Positions 35,367-44,638 are shown, numbered from the stretch's first letter. The stretch: 64,000 bases of DNA from [Eubacterium] cellulosolvens LD2006 (GCF_000621585.1 NZ_KK211310.1:1-64000), one strand, 5' to 3'. Numbers and translations: made by a program. Notes: generated by a model not told the origin, from the letters alone.

Positions 35367-35467
35367 ATGTAGTTCCCTACATGTCTGTGCCTGTATATAA
35401 TATGTAGTTTCCTACATAAAGTCAAGAGATTTTCTGAAAAAACAAAAGAATATGTAATCTCCTACAT
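35367..35467 (-). promoter_or_regulatory. MarR-exporter promoter with three operators
   Basis: Promoter: TTGACT (35420-35425), a 17-base spacer and TATTAT (35397-35402). Three ATGTAR-N4-CTACAT palindromes lie at 35367-35382 (just after the start), 35402-35417 (filling the spacer) and 35452-35467 (upstream of the -35). The centre-to-centre spacings are 35 and 50 bases. Confidence 0.85.
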
Positions 35468-35506
35468 ATTAGATTTCGGAGGGTTTTCTTAGAACATTAA
35501 ATATAA

Positions 35507-35570
35507 TGTTGCTCGCGTCATTCACGTTCCGAGCATGGGATACTCATCGCGCGAGTACGCAAGCGGACAT
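35507..35570 (-). repeat. Repeat family R1, degenerate copy
   Basis: AATGTTGCTCGCGTCATT, then a central part and CATCGCGCGAGTACGC match the copy at 7376 (AATGTCGCTAGCGACATT, ATCGCGCGAGTGCGC). As in other copies it lies directly after a minus-strand terminator. Confidence 0.5.
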
Positions 35571-35610
35571 AAAAAGCGGCCACGAGAGCACATAAACTCT
35601 CATGACCACC
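35571..35610 (-). terminator. Terminator of the hypothetical gene at 35,657
   Basis: GGTGGTCATGAGAG pairs with CTCTCGTGGCCGCT (several G-U pairs), then TTTTTATG on the minus strand. Confidence 0.7.
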
Positions 35611-35656
35611 TTCATCTAAACCCAATTCATTTTCGCAATGCTTATGAGAATCCCTC

Positions 35657-36346
35657 TCAGTCGATCAGTCTTTTAAAATCGTAAATATCTGCTCCATAAG
35701 GTATATCCAGCTTACGATCTTCGCTAAGCGTGTATTCCTTACCGCCGATCAAGAACTTCTGCCCAGCTTTATAATCCTTTAAGAAGTTTTCGCTTAGCAT
35801 ATGATTATATCTTTGATCATATTGTTGTTTGCTATAAACGGCAGACGCACCTTTCGCTTGCGAATAAAACTGGTTATAAGATTTACTATCTACAGTTACA
35901 GTAAAAAATCCTGGTTTGATTCCGGCATTTGACAATCGATTTCGTATTTCCTTATCAGAATAACTAAGCCCCAAAAACGTCGGGTCATCAGTTAATCTGC
36001 TCCAAAACACATAATCATCAAAATTCAAATCCTCGAATAACGTAGACTCCATATCTTCAGCAGCATCTTCCGGTATTTCCCACTGAATCGTACCTGTTGG
36101 AGTCACCTTAACAATCCTTCCGACTTCATTGCAAAAATCTACGAATGGATCATTTAATCTAACAGCATTATCTATAGCTGTTACCTTCTTATAGCTCAAA
36201 GAAGTCCATTCTTTACAGGATTTCGAGGCATCCACACTGTCACTTCTTTTCCTTTTATCTTTGAATGCACTTTTCAACGCCTGTGTCATTTTTTTATCAT
36301 ATCTTCCAGGAGAAGAAAAGTTTCTATTATTAACAGATAAGGACAT
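35657..36346 (-). CDS. Hypothetical protein
   Basis: 229 residues, no signal peptide or membrane segment, Asp/Lys-rich and likely cytosolic or exported by a signal-less route. The start MSLSVNNRNFSS is well placed after GGGGAATAAG. No domain is recognised. The region is AT-rich compared with its surroundings and neighbours a damaged secreted-protein gene and an IS element, so it may be acquired DNA. It ends in a clear terminator and seems to be a single unit or the end of a two-gene unit with the interrupted gene. Confidence 0.6.
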   Translation of the reverse strand: MSLSVNNRNFSSPGRYDKKMTQALKSAFKDKRKRSDSVDASKSCKEWTSLSYKKVTAIDNAVRLNDPFVDFCNEVGRIVKVTPTGTIQWEIPEDAAEDMESTLFEDLNFDDYVFWSRLTDDPTFLGLSYSDKEIRNRLSNAGIKPGFFTVTVDSKSYNQFYSQAKGASAVYSKQQYDQRYNHMLSENFLKDYKAGQKFLIGGKEYTLSEDRKLDIPYGADIYDFKRLID

Positions 36347-36441
36347 TCTTATTCCCCTTTATGTAATACATATTACCGATGTTAATTATTCGTTCATTCG
36401 AATCCATTCTGTTAAAACAAAACTTCAGTAGAAATACTAAT

Positions 36442-37290
36442 TCATGATGTTACAGGATATACATATTTAATCGTGACGCTAGGGTATATCGTAATGTTTT
36501 TTTTATATTTGAAAGTAAATCTCCAATCTGCTTTTGCAGGAACATTTGAATATATTGATACATTCGTAGAAGGATTATATCCCGATAATGAGCAGCTATA
36601 AACACCTGTTATATTAAGTATATCTACACCATTTACATTTGTAGATGTGATTCCTCCCATGATAATACGATAAACAATTGCTCCGTTTGGAATAGACGTT
36701 TCGTTCACAGTATACAAAGGAGTCACATAGTTTGATCCATTCATATAAATACTTCCGAAATAATAATAATAATCATCTACCAAATATGTCGGTCCTCCAA
36801 CCGCCAACGTATAGGAAGATGAACTCGTAAGTATACCAGTCAGTTTTACATAATATGTTCCTGATGTGGTTACTGTAAAACTTTGTGCAGAAACGCCAGA
36901 ACCATTGTTGTAGTAAGAGTTTGTATACATCGGGTATATGAGATCGTTTTCTTCATATATCTCGTAATTAAAGGAAGCTCCACTACTTGTTACATACTTG
37001 GTTCCAGCAGACAACCAAACCATATACCAATCCGTATCATATGAAGAAATCGTTCCATTTACGACATATTGTCCAGAATATGTTCCATTTACACATCCAG
37101 AGGCACTCTCGCTGTTTGCAAAAATAAGCTGTGCCTGACTTGTGATATCATTCGGCTCTTCTTCACTTACCGTCTCTGCGCATACATTCATTTATAAAAG
37201 CCACAGCATAGCAATCATTGTTATTCCAATCAGCAAAAACTTAAACAAATACACATCCGAATATTTACTTCTTTTAATTCCTTTTTCCAT
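36442..37290 (-). pseudogene. Secreted PPC-domain-like protein, stop codon in the signal peptide
   Basis: From the ATG at 37,290, with AGGAGA 7 bases upstream, 32 codons encode a basic start and a hydrophobic run ending AMLWLL. Then comes an in-frame TAA (37,192-37,194), and the frame continues MNVCAETVSEEEPND for 249 residues. VCA before ET is a good signal-peptidase site, so the TAA splits one signal peptide. EEPND and the following beta-rich ~110 residues resemble the bacterial pre-peptidase C-terminal domain; the last ~120 residues are unknown. The inner ATG has no ribosome site and would lack the export signal. Either a nonsense mutation, a read error or read-through. Confidence 0.7.
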
Positions 37291-37486
37291 GGCTTTTCTC
37301 CTTCCTATGGACACAGTCCAATACTAAAACGTTAATTATAGGAGCATGCATAGCATCCCTGTATCTAATATCGTCGTGTTTTAAGAGATAATAATTCTCT
37401 AATTTTTAAGACATTATTAAATCATTTTATTTTTAAAGTTTACCATTATCTTCGTGTTATGGTAGTATGAAGGTTTTATTAATTCA

Positions 37487-37510
37487 AAGCTGCTCCTGCA
37501 GGAGCAGCTT
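37487..37510. other. 24-bp perfect palindrome left of the IS element
   Basis: AAGCTGCTCCTG and its exact complement without a spacer, 11 bases before the IS left end. It could be the terminator stem or other target site into which the element inserted. The rest of 37,291-37,486 is AT-rich with no gene. Confidence 0.45.
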
Positions 37511-37521
37511 CCTTAAAAAAA

Positions 37522-37613
37522 GGGGCTGTCGCACTAACAACTAGTGTGGCAGCCTTTTTAAACGAATGGGGCTGTCGCACTAACAACTAGTGTGGCAGCC
37601 TTTTTAAACGAAT
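37522..37613. repeat. Duplicated left end of the IS element
   Basis: Two perfect tandem copies of a 46-base unit beginning GGGGCTGTCGCACTAAC. Each holds a hairpin (GGCTGTCGCACTA/TAGTGTGGCAGCC) followed by TTTTT. The unit carries the left terminal inverted repeat, so the end is present twice. Confidence 0.8.
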
Positions 37614-37698
37614 GAAATCCGGCCAGTTGTCCGGATTTCTCTTATAATAACAAAGACCCGGGCTTCGAAAAGACCGGGCTTTATTGTAAAATAATGGT

Positions 37699-39324
37699 AT
37701 GCAAACCCCATTACGTTTACAGCCCGATTATACGGCATATCGAGGTTTTTATCAAATTAAACTTCCGTTGGAAATGGAACGCATGATCCCAGCTGATGAT
37801 CCGGTTCGCCTTCTGAGTGCATTTGTGGAGGGGATGGATCTTTCGGAACTGTATAAAACCTATGACAGGATCCGAAAAAATCAGGCGACTCCGCGTCAGA
37901 TGCTCAAGATCATGCTCTATGCTTCCATGAATCGCTTGTTTTCCAGCCGTGACATTGAAACCGCCTGCAAGAGGGATATCAACTTTATGTTTCTTCTCGA
38001 AGGAATGCCGGCGCCGGATCATTCTACGATTGCGAGATTCATTTCCATTCACCTGTCTGCATGTTCCAAAGAAATCCTTTCGAATGTGACTTCTATTCTC
38101 CATGATCTCGGAGAAATCTCTGGAAAGACGATATTTATCGATGGAACAAAAATAGAATCCTGCGCAAACAAATATACGTTTGTATGGAAAAAATCTGTCA
38201 CTAGACACCAGGCTCGCCTGTTTGAAAAGATCGTATCTTTCATCGAAGAATGCGAAACTTTGTATGGAATCAAAGTTGTTCACAATGACAAAGCGACGCT
38301 ACATACTATGAAGCGGTTACGCAAAAAGCTTTATCGGATCAAGGAAGAAGAACAAATCACCTTCGTTTATGGAATCGGTCATCGGAAAACTCAGCTGCAG
38401 AAATCTATCGAAATGCTGGAAGGATATATTAACAAGCTGAAAGAATACACAAAACACTTGCACATTTGCGGAAAGAGAAATAGTTATTCCAAGACTGATC
38501 CGGATACAACCTTCATGCGTTTAAAAGAGGATGCCATGTTAAACGGGCAGTTAAAGCCGGCCTATAATCTTCAGCATGGAGTTGATGCGCAATACATCAC
38601 ATGGCTTGATCTGAGTTGTCATCCGACAGATACACTGACACTTGTTCCGTTTTTGAAAGACATGGAGAATCACCTTCCATTCCAATACAAGGAGATCGTT
38701 GCAGATGCCGGATATGAAAGTGAAGAAGCTTATGTTTTTCTGGAACAGAATGGACAGATATCATACCTGAAACCACAGAATTATGAAATATCAAAAACGC
38801 GTAAATACCGCCAGGATATTAGCCGTAGAGAAAACATGACATATGATCCTGATCACGATGAATATTCGTGTGTAAATGGAAGGAAACTCAAGGCGATCTA
38901 TGACAGACACAGCAAGAACCGAAATGGTTATGTCAGTACAGTCACTGTATACGAATGTGAAAGTTGTCAAGGTTGTCCGTATAAAGAAAAATGTATTCAC
39001 GGAAACAACTGTAAGACTCCAATGGAGGAGCGGAACAAGCGTCTGAATGTTTCGAAGGTGATGAAACAAAAGAGGCAGGAAACACTGGATAGGATTACAA
39101 CGGAGTACGGGGCGCAGCTTCGAATGAACCGGAGCATTCAAGTCGAAGGAAGCTTTGCTGTCATAAAAGAGGACATGAATTTCCGTCGATATCTTTATCG
39201 CGGAAGAAAGAATGTACTAGCGCAGAGTGTACTTCTGGCCATTGCTTATGACATCAATAAGCTTCATTTCAAGATCCAGAGAGGTCGGACAGGACAGTTC
39301 CTGACCGAGCTGAAAGTGTCATAA
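37699..39324 (+). CDS. IS1182-family transposase
   Basis: 541 residues, full length and apparently intact. The N-terminal part has LLSAFVEGMDL and MLKIMLYASMNR, typical of the family. The DDE residues lie in FIDGTKIES, IVADAGYESEEAY and QVEGSFAVIKEDMNFRRY. A cysteine cluster CESCQGCPYKEKC is present around residue 420. A terminator follows at 39,435. Confidence 0.93.
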   Translation: MQTPLRLQPDYTAYRGFYQIKLPLEMERMIPADDPVRLLSAFVEGMDLSELYKTYDRIRKNQATPRQMLKIMLYASMNRLFSSRDIETACKRDINFMFLLEGMPAPDHSTIARFISIHLSACSKEILSNVTSILHDLGEISGKTIFIDGTKIESCANKYTFVWKKSVTRHQARLFEKIVSFIEECETLYGIKVVHNDKATLHTMKRLRKKLYRIKEEEQITFVYGIGHRKTQLQKSIEMLEGYINKLKEYTKHLHICGKRNSYSKTDPDTTFMRLKEDAMLNGQLKPAYNLQHGVDAQYITWLDLSCHPTDTLTLVPFLKDMENHLPFQYKEIVADAGYESEEAYVFLEQNGQISYLKPQNYEISKTRKYRQDISRRENMTYDPDHDEYSCVNGRKLKAIYDRHSKNRNGYVSTVTVYECESCQGCPYKEKCIHGNNCKTPMEERNKRLNVSKVMKQKRQETLDRITTEYGAQLRMNRSIQVEGSFAVIKEDMNFRRYLYRGRKNVLAQSVLLAIAYDINKLHFKIQRGRTGQFLTELKVS

Positions 39325-39434
39325 ATTTAGACAAGTTAAAACCATCATTTGCGGAGGTTACTCATTTGGTGAGTGGCTTAGTTGAAGAGCCGCCAAATTT
39401 AAAAATGCACTAGAAAACATGTTTGGAAAAGAGA

Positions 39435-39463
39435 AAATCCGGCCACGACGGCCGGATTTTTCC
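39435..39463 (+). terminator. Terminator of the transposase gene
   Basis: AAATCCGGCC, loop ACGAC, GGCCGGATTT, then TTCC: ten perfect pairs. Confidence 0.8.
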
Positions 39464-39570
39464 GATTAGAAGGGGGCTGCCGCAACTATCTATTGCGACA
39501 CCCCCACATATTACGCGTTTGGACTCAATATAGATTTGTATACGTCAGATCAATTCTGCGCGAAACAGAA

Positions 39571-40617
39571 TCAGTCTTTGTTCTGCTGTGCAGCCAGGAT
39601 GTCTGCTGTCAGCTTCGGAACGATCTTGTTGAGATCGCCTACGATACCGATATCAGCTACATCGAAGATCGGAGCTGTCTCATCTTTGTTGATTGCGATG
39701 ATGAGGTCAGAATCCTCCATACCGGCTGTGTGCTGGATGGCTCCGGAGATACCGATTGCGAAGTAGATCTGCGGACGAACAGTCTTACCTGTCTGACCAA
39801 CCTGAAGATCCTTCGGAAGCCAGCCGTTATCTACTACGGCACGGGAACAGGAAACCTCACCGCCGATTGCTTTTGCAAGGTCTTTGAGGATCTCGAAGTT
39901 CTCAGGAGAACCAACTCCACGACCACCGGAAACAAGGATTTTTGCCTTCTGGATATCAACAGTCTCGGAAACTTTCTTAACTACTTCCTCGATAGTGACA
40001 TACTTGTTGTTCGGTGTGAAGCCAGGGTTGTACTCAACAACCTCAGCCTTAGCGCCCTTGATCGGCTTAATCTTCTGCATAACGCCGGGACGTACTGTAG
40101 ACATCTGCGGTCTGTTATCCGGACAAGCGATGGTAGCGATTGTGTTTCCACCGAATGCAGGACGAGTCATAAGAAGCTGGTTGTGCTTCTGCTCTACGCC
40201 CTCTCTGGGCTGGATCGGGAAATCACCGATCTCAAGACTTGTACAGTCAGCTGTAAGACCTGTCTTAACACGGGCAGATACTGTAGGTCCGAGGTCACGG
40301 CCGATGGCTGTAGCGCCTACAAGCATGATGTCCGGTTTGTACTCGTTGATAACGGAGGAAAGTGCATGAGCGTAAGGCTCTGTGCGGTACTCTTTCAGCT
40401 CCGGATCGTCAACTACGATAACTCTGTCAGCGCCGTACTCAGCAAGCTGGTCAGCCAGATCTTTTACCTGGTATCCGATCAGGACTGCTGTAACCTGTGT
40501 GTTAAGAGGTGCTGCGAGATCTTTTGCCTTGCCGAGAAGCTCGAAGGCAATGTTGTCAATGTGGTTATCTACCTGCTGTGCAAAGATAAATACACCTTTG
40601 TATTCTTCTAAACTCAT
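39571..40617 (-). CDS. etfA: Electron transfer flavoprotein alpha subunit
   Basis: About 348 residues. Together with EtfB it carries FAD and passes electrons to or from butyryl-CoA dehydrogenase; the clostridial complexes bifurcate electrons from NADH to crotonyl-CoA and ferredoxin. The FAD-binding C-terminal domain shows ILVSGGRGVGSPENF, GWLPKDLQVGQTGKTVRP and YFAIGISGAIQHTAGM. I start at MSLEEYKG, since AAGGCGGTG lies 8 bases before it. The earlier ATG falls on the etfB stop. It is the last gene of the butyrate operon. Confidence 0.95.
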   Translation of the reverse strand: MSLEEYKGVFIFAQQVDNHIDNIAFELLGKAKDLAAPLNTQVTAVLIGYQVKDLADQLAEYGADRVIVVDDPELKEYRTEPYAHALSSVINEYKPDIMLVGATAIGRDLGPTVSARVKTGLTADCTSLEIGDFPIQPREGVEQKHNQLLMTRPAFGGNTIATIACPDNRPQMSTVRPGVMQKIKPIKGAKAEVVEYNPGFTPNNKYVTIEEVVKKVSETVDIQKAKILVSGGRGVGSPENFEILKDLAKAIGGEVSCSRAVVDNGWLPKDLQVGQTGKTVRPQIYFAIGISGAIQHTAGMEDSDLIIAINKDETAPIFDVADIGIVGDLNKIVPKLTADILAAQQNKD

Positions 40618-40634
40618 TCTATTCACCGCCTTCA

Positions 40635-41426
40635 TTAAATGTAATGTTTCTCAACTAATGCGTCGCAGATTGTCTTTGCGCCTGCATCCGGGTCAAGATC
40701 TTTGTAGATTGTTCCGGCACCTTTACGAACTTTGTCAGATGCTTTTGCGATCTTTGTCGGAGAACCGTTAAGACCCATATCCTCATCTTTCAGAGTGTCG
40801 AGGTCATCGCGTCCCCATACAGTGATCTCAGCATCACAAGCGTCCCAGATTCCCTTCGGAGTCATGTAACGAGGTGTGTTCAGCTCGGAAAGAGCGGTAA
40901 CCAGGCAGGGAAGCTGTGCTTTCAGTACGTGATAACGATCATCATACTGACGCTGTACAGTGATTGTCTTTGCTGCCTCATCTACTTTGATATCCTGTGC
41001 ATAGGAGATAACCGGAAGGCCGAGGTGCTCTGCAATCTGCGGTCCAACCTGTGCAGTATCTCCATCGATCGCCTGACGTCCTGTGATTACAAGATCATAG
41101 TCAAGTTTTCTGATTCCGGCTGCGATTGTAGAAGATGTAGCCCATGTATCAGCTCCACCGAGTTTTCTGTCTGTCATAAGGATTGCTTTGTCAGCACCCA
41201 TAGCGAGAGCCTCACGAAGAACTGCGTCAGCCTTCGGAAGTCCCATGGTCATAACGGTAACCTCTGCACCATACTGATCTTTCAGTCTCAGTGCAGCCTC
41301 AAGTCCGGCTTTGTCATCCGGGTTCATGATAGCAAGCATTGCTGCACGATCCAGGGTACCATCCGGTTTAAATTTAACACCGCCAGCTGTATCCGGAACC
41401 TGTTTGATACAAACAATAATCTTCAC
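40635..41426 (-). CDS. etfB: Electron transfer flavoprotein beta subunit
   Basis: 263 residues. MKIIVCIKQVPDT opens the protein. GRQAIDGDTAQVGPQIAEHLGLP, cut here as the diagnostic nucleotide-binding stretch, and PCLVTALSELNTPRYM are typical of EtfB. In bifurcating Etf this subunit holds the second FAD. It lies 15 bases after bcd and 17 before etfA, the usual bcd-etfB-etfA order. Confidence 0.96.
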   Translation of the reverse strand: MKIIVCIKQVPDTAGGVKFKPDGTLDRAAMLAIMNPDDKAGLEAALRLKDQYGAEVTVMTMGLPKADAVLREALAMGADKAILMTDRKLGGADTWATSSTIAAGIRKLDYDLVITGRQAIDGDTAQVGPQIAEHLGLPVISYAQDIKVDEAAKTITVQRQYDDRYHVLKAQLPCLVTALSELNTPRYMTPKGIWDACDAEITVWGRDDLDTLKDEDMGLNGSPTKIAKASDKVRKGAGTIYKDLDPDAGAKTICDALVEKHYI

Positions 41427-41441
41427 GGTAAATTCCTCCTG

Positions 41442-42614
41442 TTATTTCAGTAAGTTAGCAGAGATGACCATACGCATAACCTCAGCGGTACCCTCATAGA
41501 TCTCTGTGATCTTGGCATCGCGCATCATACGCTCAACGTCATACTCTCTGATGTATCCATATCCACCGAAGAGCTGTACGCACTTTGTCGTAACGTCCAT
41601 AGCTGTCTCAGCAGCGTAAAGCTTAGCCTCTGCAGCCTCAAGACCGTATGTGGAAGCCGGTGCGAATCCAACAGCATCCTTTGCACAGGCAGCTTTGTAT
41701 ACCATGAGCTGAGCTGCATCAACATGAGCTTTCATGTTTGCGAGCTGGAACTGTGTATTCTGGAATGCGGAGATGGAACGTCCGAACTGTTTTCTCTCCT
41801 TTGTGTATGCAACAGTGAGCTCAAGAGCTCCCTCTGCGATACCAAGAGCCTGAGTAGCGATTCCGATACGTCCGCCATCCAGAGTATGCATAGCGATTCC
41901 GAAACCTTTACCCTTAGCGCCGAGGATGTTCTCCTTCGGGATACGGCAATCCTGGAAGATCAGCTCGTATGTGGAGGATCCGCGGATACCCATCTTCTTC
42001 TCTTTTGCTCCGAAAGTGAATCCGGGTGTGTTCTTCTCTACGATGAATGCAGAGATCTCTTTGAACTTTTTGCCTCTCTTCTCAACGATACCGGTTACAG
42101 CGATGATGATGTAAACATCAGCAACTTTACCGTTTGTGATGAAGCACTTGGATCCGTTCAGAACCCACTCGTTTGTGTTCTCATCAAGAACAGCCTTTGT
42201 CTGCTGACCCTGAGCATCTGTACCAGCGCCCGGCTCTGTCAGACCGAAAGCACCCAGCCACTCACCTTTTGCGAGTTTCGGGATGTATTTCTGTTTCTGC
42301 TCTTCTGTACCGAATGTCATGATCGGGTCGATACAAAGGGAAGTGTGTGCGGAAAGTGCAACAGCTGTTGTACCGCAAACCTTTGCGATCTCCTCCATGC
42401 AGAGTACATATGTAAGCTCGTCGCAGCCCTGTCCGCCGTACTCAACCGGTACAGTGATACCCATGAAGCCGTTCTTAGCGAGTTTGTCGATTGTCTCCTG
42501 CGGGAATCTCTCTTCCTCATCAATTTCCTGAGCAAGAGGTTTCACTTCAGTCTGAGCGAAGTCTCTGAAAAGAGATCTTGCCATTTCATGTTTTTTGCTT
42601 AACGTGAAATCCAT
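41442..42614 (-). CDS. bcd: Butyryl-CoA dehydrogenase
   Basis: 390 residues, acyl-CoA dehydrogenase family, FAD enzyme reducing crotonyl-CoA to butyryl-CoA. GLTEPGAGTDAQGQ and CFITNGKVADV (substrate and flavin loops) and YGYIREYDVERMMRDAKI with the catalytic-Glu region EGTAEVMRM are present. Length and motifs match clostridial Bcd. It works with EtfAB encoded directly downstream. A short hairpin (GCGGGC/GCCCGC at about 42,639-42,655) lies between it and hbd. Confidence 0.96.
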   Translation of the reverse strand: MDFTLSKKHEMARSLFRDFAQTEVKPLAQEIDEEERFPQETIDKLAKNGFMGITVPVEYGGQGCDELTYVLCMEEIAKVCGTTAVALSAHTSLCIDPIMTFGTEEQKQKYIPKLAKGEWLGAFGLTEPGAGTDAQGQQTKAVLDENTNEWVLNGSKCFITNGKVADVYIIIAVTGIVEKRGKKFKEISAFIVEKNTPGFTFGAKEKKMGIRGSSTYELIFQDCRIPKENILGAKGKGFGIAMHTLDGGRIGIATQALGIAEGALELTVAYTKERKQFGRSISAFQNTQFQLANMKAHVDAAQLMVYKAACAKDAVGFAPASTYGLEAAEAKLYAAETAMDVTTKCVQLFGGYGYIREYDVERMMRDAKITEIYEGTAEVMRMVISANLLK

Positions 42615-42661
42615 GTTTAAACCTCCATAATGGTTATTGCGGGCATGACGCCCGCATGATT

Positions 42662-43537
42662 TTACTGCTTGTCTGTCGGAACTTTCTTGCCGTCAGCGTA
42701 GTTGTAGAAACCAATTCCTGTCTTGCATCCAAGTCTCTTACCACGAACCATCTTACGAAGGAGCGGGCATGCACGGTATTTGGAATCGCCTGTCTCAGCA
42801 TAGATAACATCCATGATTGCAAGTACGATATCAAGACCGATGAAGTCACCGAGCTCAAGCGGTCCCATCGGATGGTTGCATCCGAGTTTCATAGCGTTGT
42901 CGATACCCTCGATATCGGAAACGCCTGCTGCGTATACGCAGATACCCTCGTTGATCATCGGAACAAGGATACGGTTTACAACGAAACCTGCTGCCTCGTT
43001 AACCTGTACCGGAGTTTTTCCGAGTGCTACGGAGATCTCTTTAACTTTGTCAACAACCTCAACCGGTGTGTTGATTCCTGCGATAACCTCAACCAGCTTC
43101 ATAACCGGAGCCGGGTTGAAGAAGTGCATACCGATAACCGGTTTGGAAAGACCGGAGCCGATCTCTGTGATAGACAGAGAAGATGTATTGGAAGCAAAGA
43201 TGCAGTCAGGGTTCTTTACGATGTTGTCCTGAAGCTCTTTGAAGCAGTTCTTTTTGATTTCCATGTTCTCAAGAGCAGCCTCTACGATGAGGTCAGCATC
43301 TACACAGATTGTGTTGAGACCTGTTTTGATTTTGTTTGTGATGGCATCTGCAGCAGCCTGCTCCATTTTGCCCTTTGCTACTCTCTTGTCGAGACCTTTT
43401 TTGATCTTGTTGAAGCCGCCCTCGGCGAACTCCTCTTTGATATCGCAGAGATAAACTGTCTCTACTTCTGCACACTGTGCGAATGCCTGAGCGATTCCGG
43501 ATCCCATTGTACCGGCACCAATAACTCCTACCTTCAT
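42662..43537 (-). CDS. hbd: 3-Hydroxybutyryl-CoA dehydrogenase
   Basis: 291 residues. Reduces acetoacetyl-CoA to 3-hydroxybutyryl-CoA. The nucleotide site GVIGAGTMGSGIAQAFA is at the N-terminus, IFASNTSSLSITE follows, the catalytic His is in GMHFFNPAPVMKLVEV, and NEAAGFVVNRILVP and NHPMGPLELGDFIGLD lead into the dimer domain. It lies between crt and bcd. The 172-base gap upstream holds several short palindromes (for instance GTGTCCGACAC near 43,670) but no gene. Confidence 0.96.
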   Translation of the reverse strand: MKVGVIGAGTMGSGIAQAFAQCAEVETVYLCDIKEEFAEGGFNKIKKGLDKRVAKGKMEQAAADAITNKIKTGLNTICVDADLIVEAALENMEIKKNCFKELQDNIVKNPDCIFASNTSSLSITEIGSGLSKPVIGMHFFNPAPVMKLVEVIAGINTPVEVVDKVKEISVALGKTPVQVNEAAGFVVNRILVPMINEGICVYAAGVSDIEGIDNAMKLGCNHPMGPLELGDFIGLDIVLAIMDVIYAETGDSKYRACPLLRKMVRGKRLGCKTGIGFYNYADGKKVPTDKQ

Positions 43538-43709
43538 TTTGATTCCTCCTGTTTTTTATTCTGGAAAAATGTGTTTGCTAAATTTGTTGTTACAGCGACA
43601 AATCAGTTCCCGGATAAAACCAAAGCACCGGCCAACCCGGATGACATCCTGTCACCGAACACGAACAGTGTCCGACACCCGTATGCATATGCCAGACACT
43701 TGTAAGCTA

Positions 43710-44504
43710 TTACTTATTCTGGAATGCTACATGCTTAACTTTCTTAGGATCATCTTTTTTACGAAGGAAGTTAGCCATTCCCTCTGTCTGATCGTAAGAC
43801 TCAAAGCAGGAGCCGAAGAGCTTCTCCTCAGTGACGATTGCATCGTCCATTCCCTGCTCAAGACCCTCGTTGATGGCCTTTTTGCAGGCTCTTACAGCGA
43901 TCGGAGCATTGCCTGCGATTACAGAAGCAAGCTTCTTTGCTGTAGGAAGAAGTTCCTCAAGTGTTGTAACCTGATTTACGAGGCCGATTCTGTAAGCCTC
44001 CTCAGCGTTGATGTTTCTAGCTGTGTAGATGAGCTGCTTTGCCATTCCCGGTCCGATGAGACGGGCAAGTCTCTGTGTACCGCCGAATCCCGGTGTGATA
44101 CCGAGACCAACCTCCGGCTGACCGAAGATTGCGTTGTCGGAACAGATACGGAAATCACAGCTCATGGAGATCTCACATCCGCCGCCCAGTGCGAAGCCGT
44201 TGATTGCTGCGATTACCGGGATCGGAAGAGTCTCGAGTTTGCGGAAAATATCATTTCCTTTTTTGCCGAAGGCCTCAGCCTCAGCTTTTGTAAGTGTGCT
44301 CATCTGACCGATGTCAGCGCCGGCAACGAAGGACTTCTCGCCTGCGCCTGTGAGAATCAGACAGCGTACAGCGTCGAGGTCAATGCCGTCGATCACTTTC
44401 TCAAGATCATCCAGTACTTCACTGTTCAGAGCATTGAGTGCTTTCGGACGATCGATAGTTGCGATTGCAACTGCACCCTCTACTTCATATGTAACAAATG
44501 CCAT
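43710..44504 (-). CDS. crt: 3-Hydroxybutyryl-CoA dehydratase (crotonase)
   Basis: 264 residues, enoyl-CoA hydratase fold. RPKALNALNSEVL at the start, the oxyanion-hole AGADIGQM, FALGGGCEISMSCDFRI with one catalytic Glu, and PEVGLGITPGFGGTQRL with the second catalytic Glu. Makes crotonyl-CoA. Second gene of the operon after thl. Confidence 0.96.
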   Translation of the reverse strand: MAFVTYEVEGAVAIATIDRPKALNALNSEVLDDLEKVIDGIDLDAVRCLILTGAGEKSFVAGADIGQMSTLTKAEAEAFGKKGNDIFRKLETLPIPVIAAINGFALGGGCEISMSCDFRICSDNAIFGQPEVGLGITPGFGGTQRLARLIGPGMAKQLIYTARNINAEEAYRIGLVNQVTTLEELLPTAKKLASVIAGNAPIAVRACKKAINEGLEQGMDDAIVTEEKLFGSCFESYDQTEGMANFLRKKDDPKKVKHVAFQNK

Positions 44505-44549
44505 GATCTTAGTTTCCTTTCATGAGATCCTTTAGATCTTTATTTGGTA

Positions 44550-44588
44550 CCGCGCAGGTTCCGGACTGTGAATGCCGGATCTGCGCGG
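44550..44588 (-). other. Intercistronic hairpin between thl and crt
   Basis: CCGCGCAG...CTGCGCGG with an inner TCCGG/CCGGA, about 13 pairs, without a U run. It probably protects or processes the mRNA rather than terminating it. The gap of 134 bases holds nothing else evident. Confidence 0.5.
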
Positions 44589-44638
44589 AATGAATTGCGT
44601 CTACATTACAATTCGCTTCTGAATATAGAGTTCAGAAA

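Larger units (their letters stand above)
37522..39505 (+). mobile_element. IS1182-family insertion sequence
   Basis: One transposase gene lies between imperfect inverted ends: left GGGGCTGTCGCACTA...GGCAGCC, right (reverse strand) GGGGGTGTCGCAATA...GGCAGCCCC. Both ends fold as terminator-like stems, as is frequent in this family. No clear target-site duplication is visible. The inner left boundary could be 37,568 if the first 46-base unit is a duplication. The right end lies 65 bases from the etfA stop and may now serve as its terminator. Confidence 0.8.
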
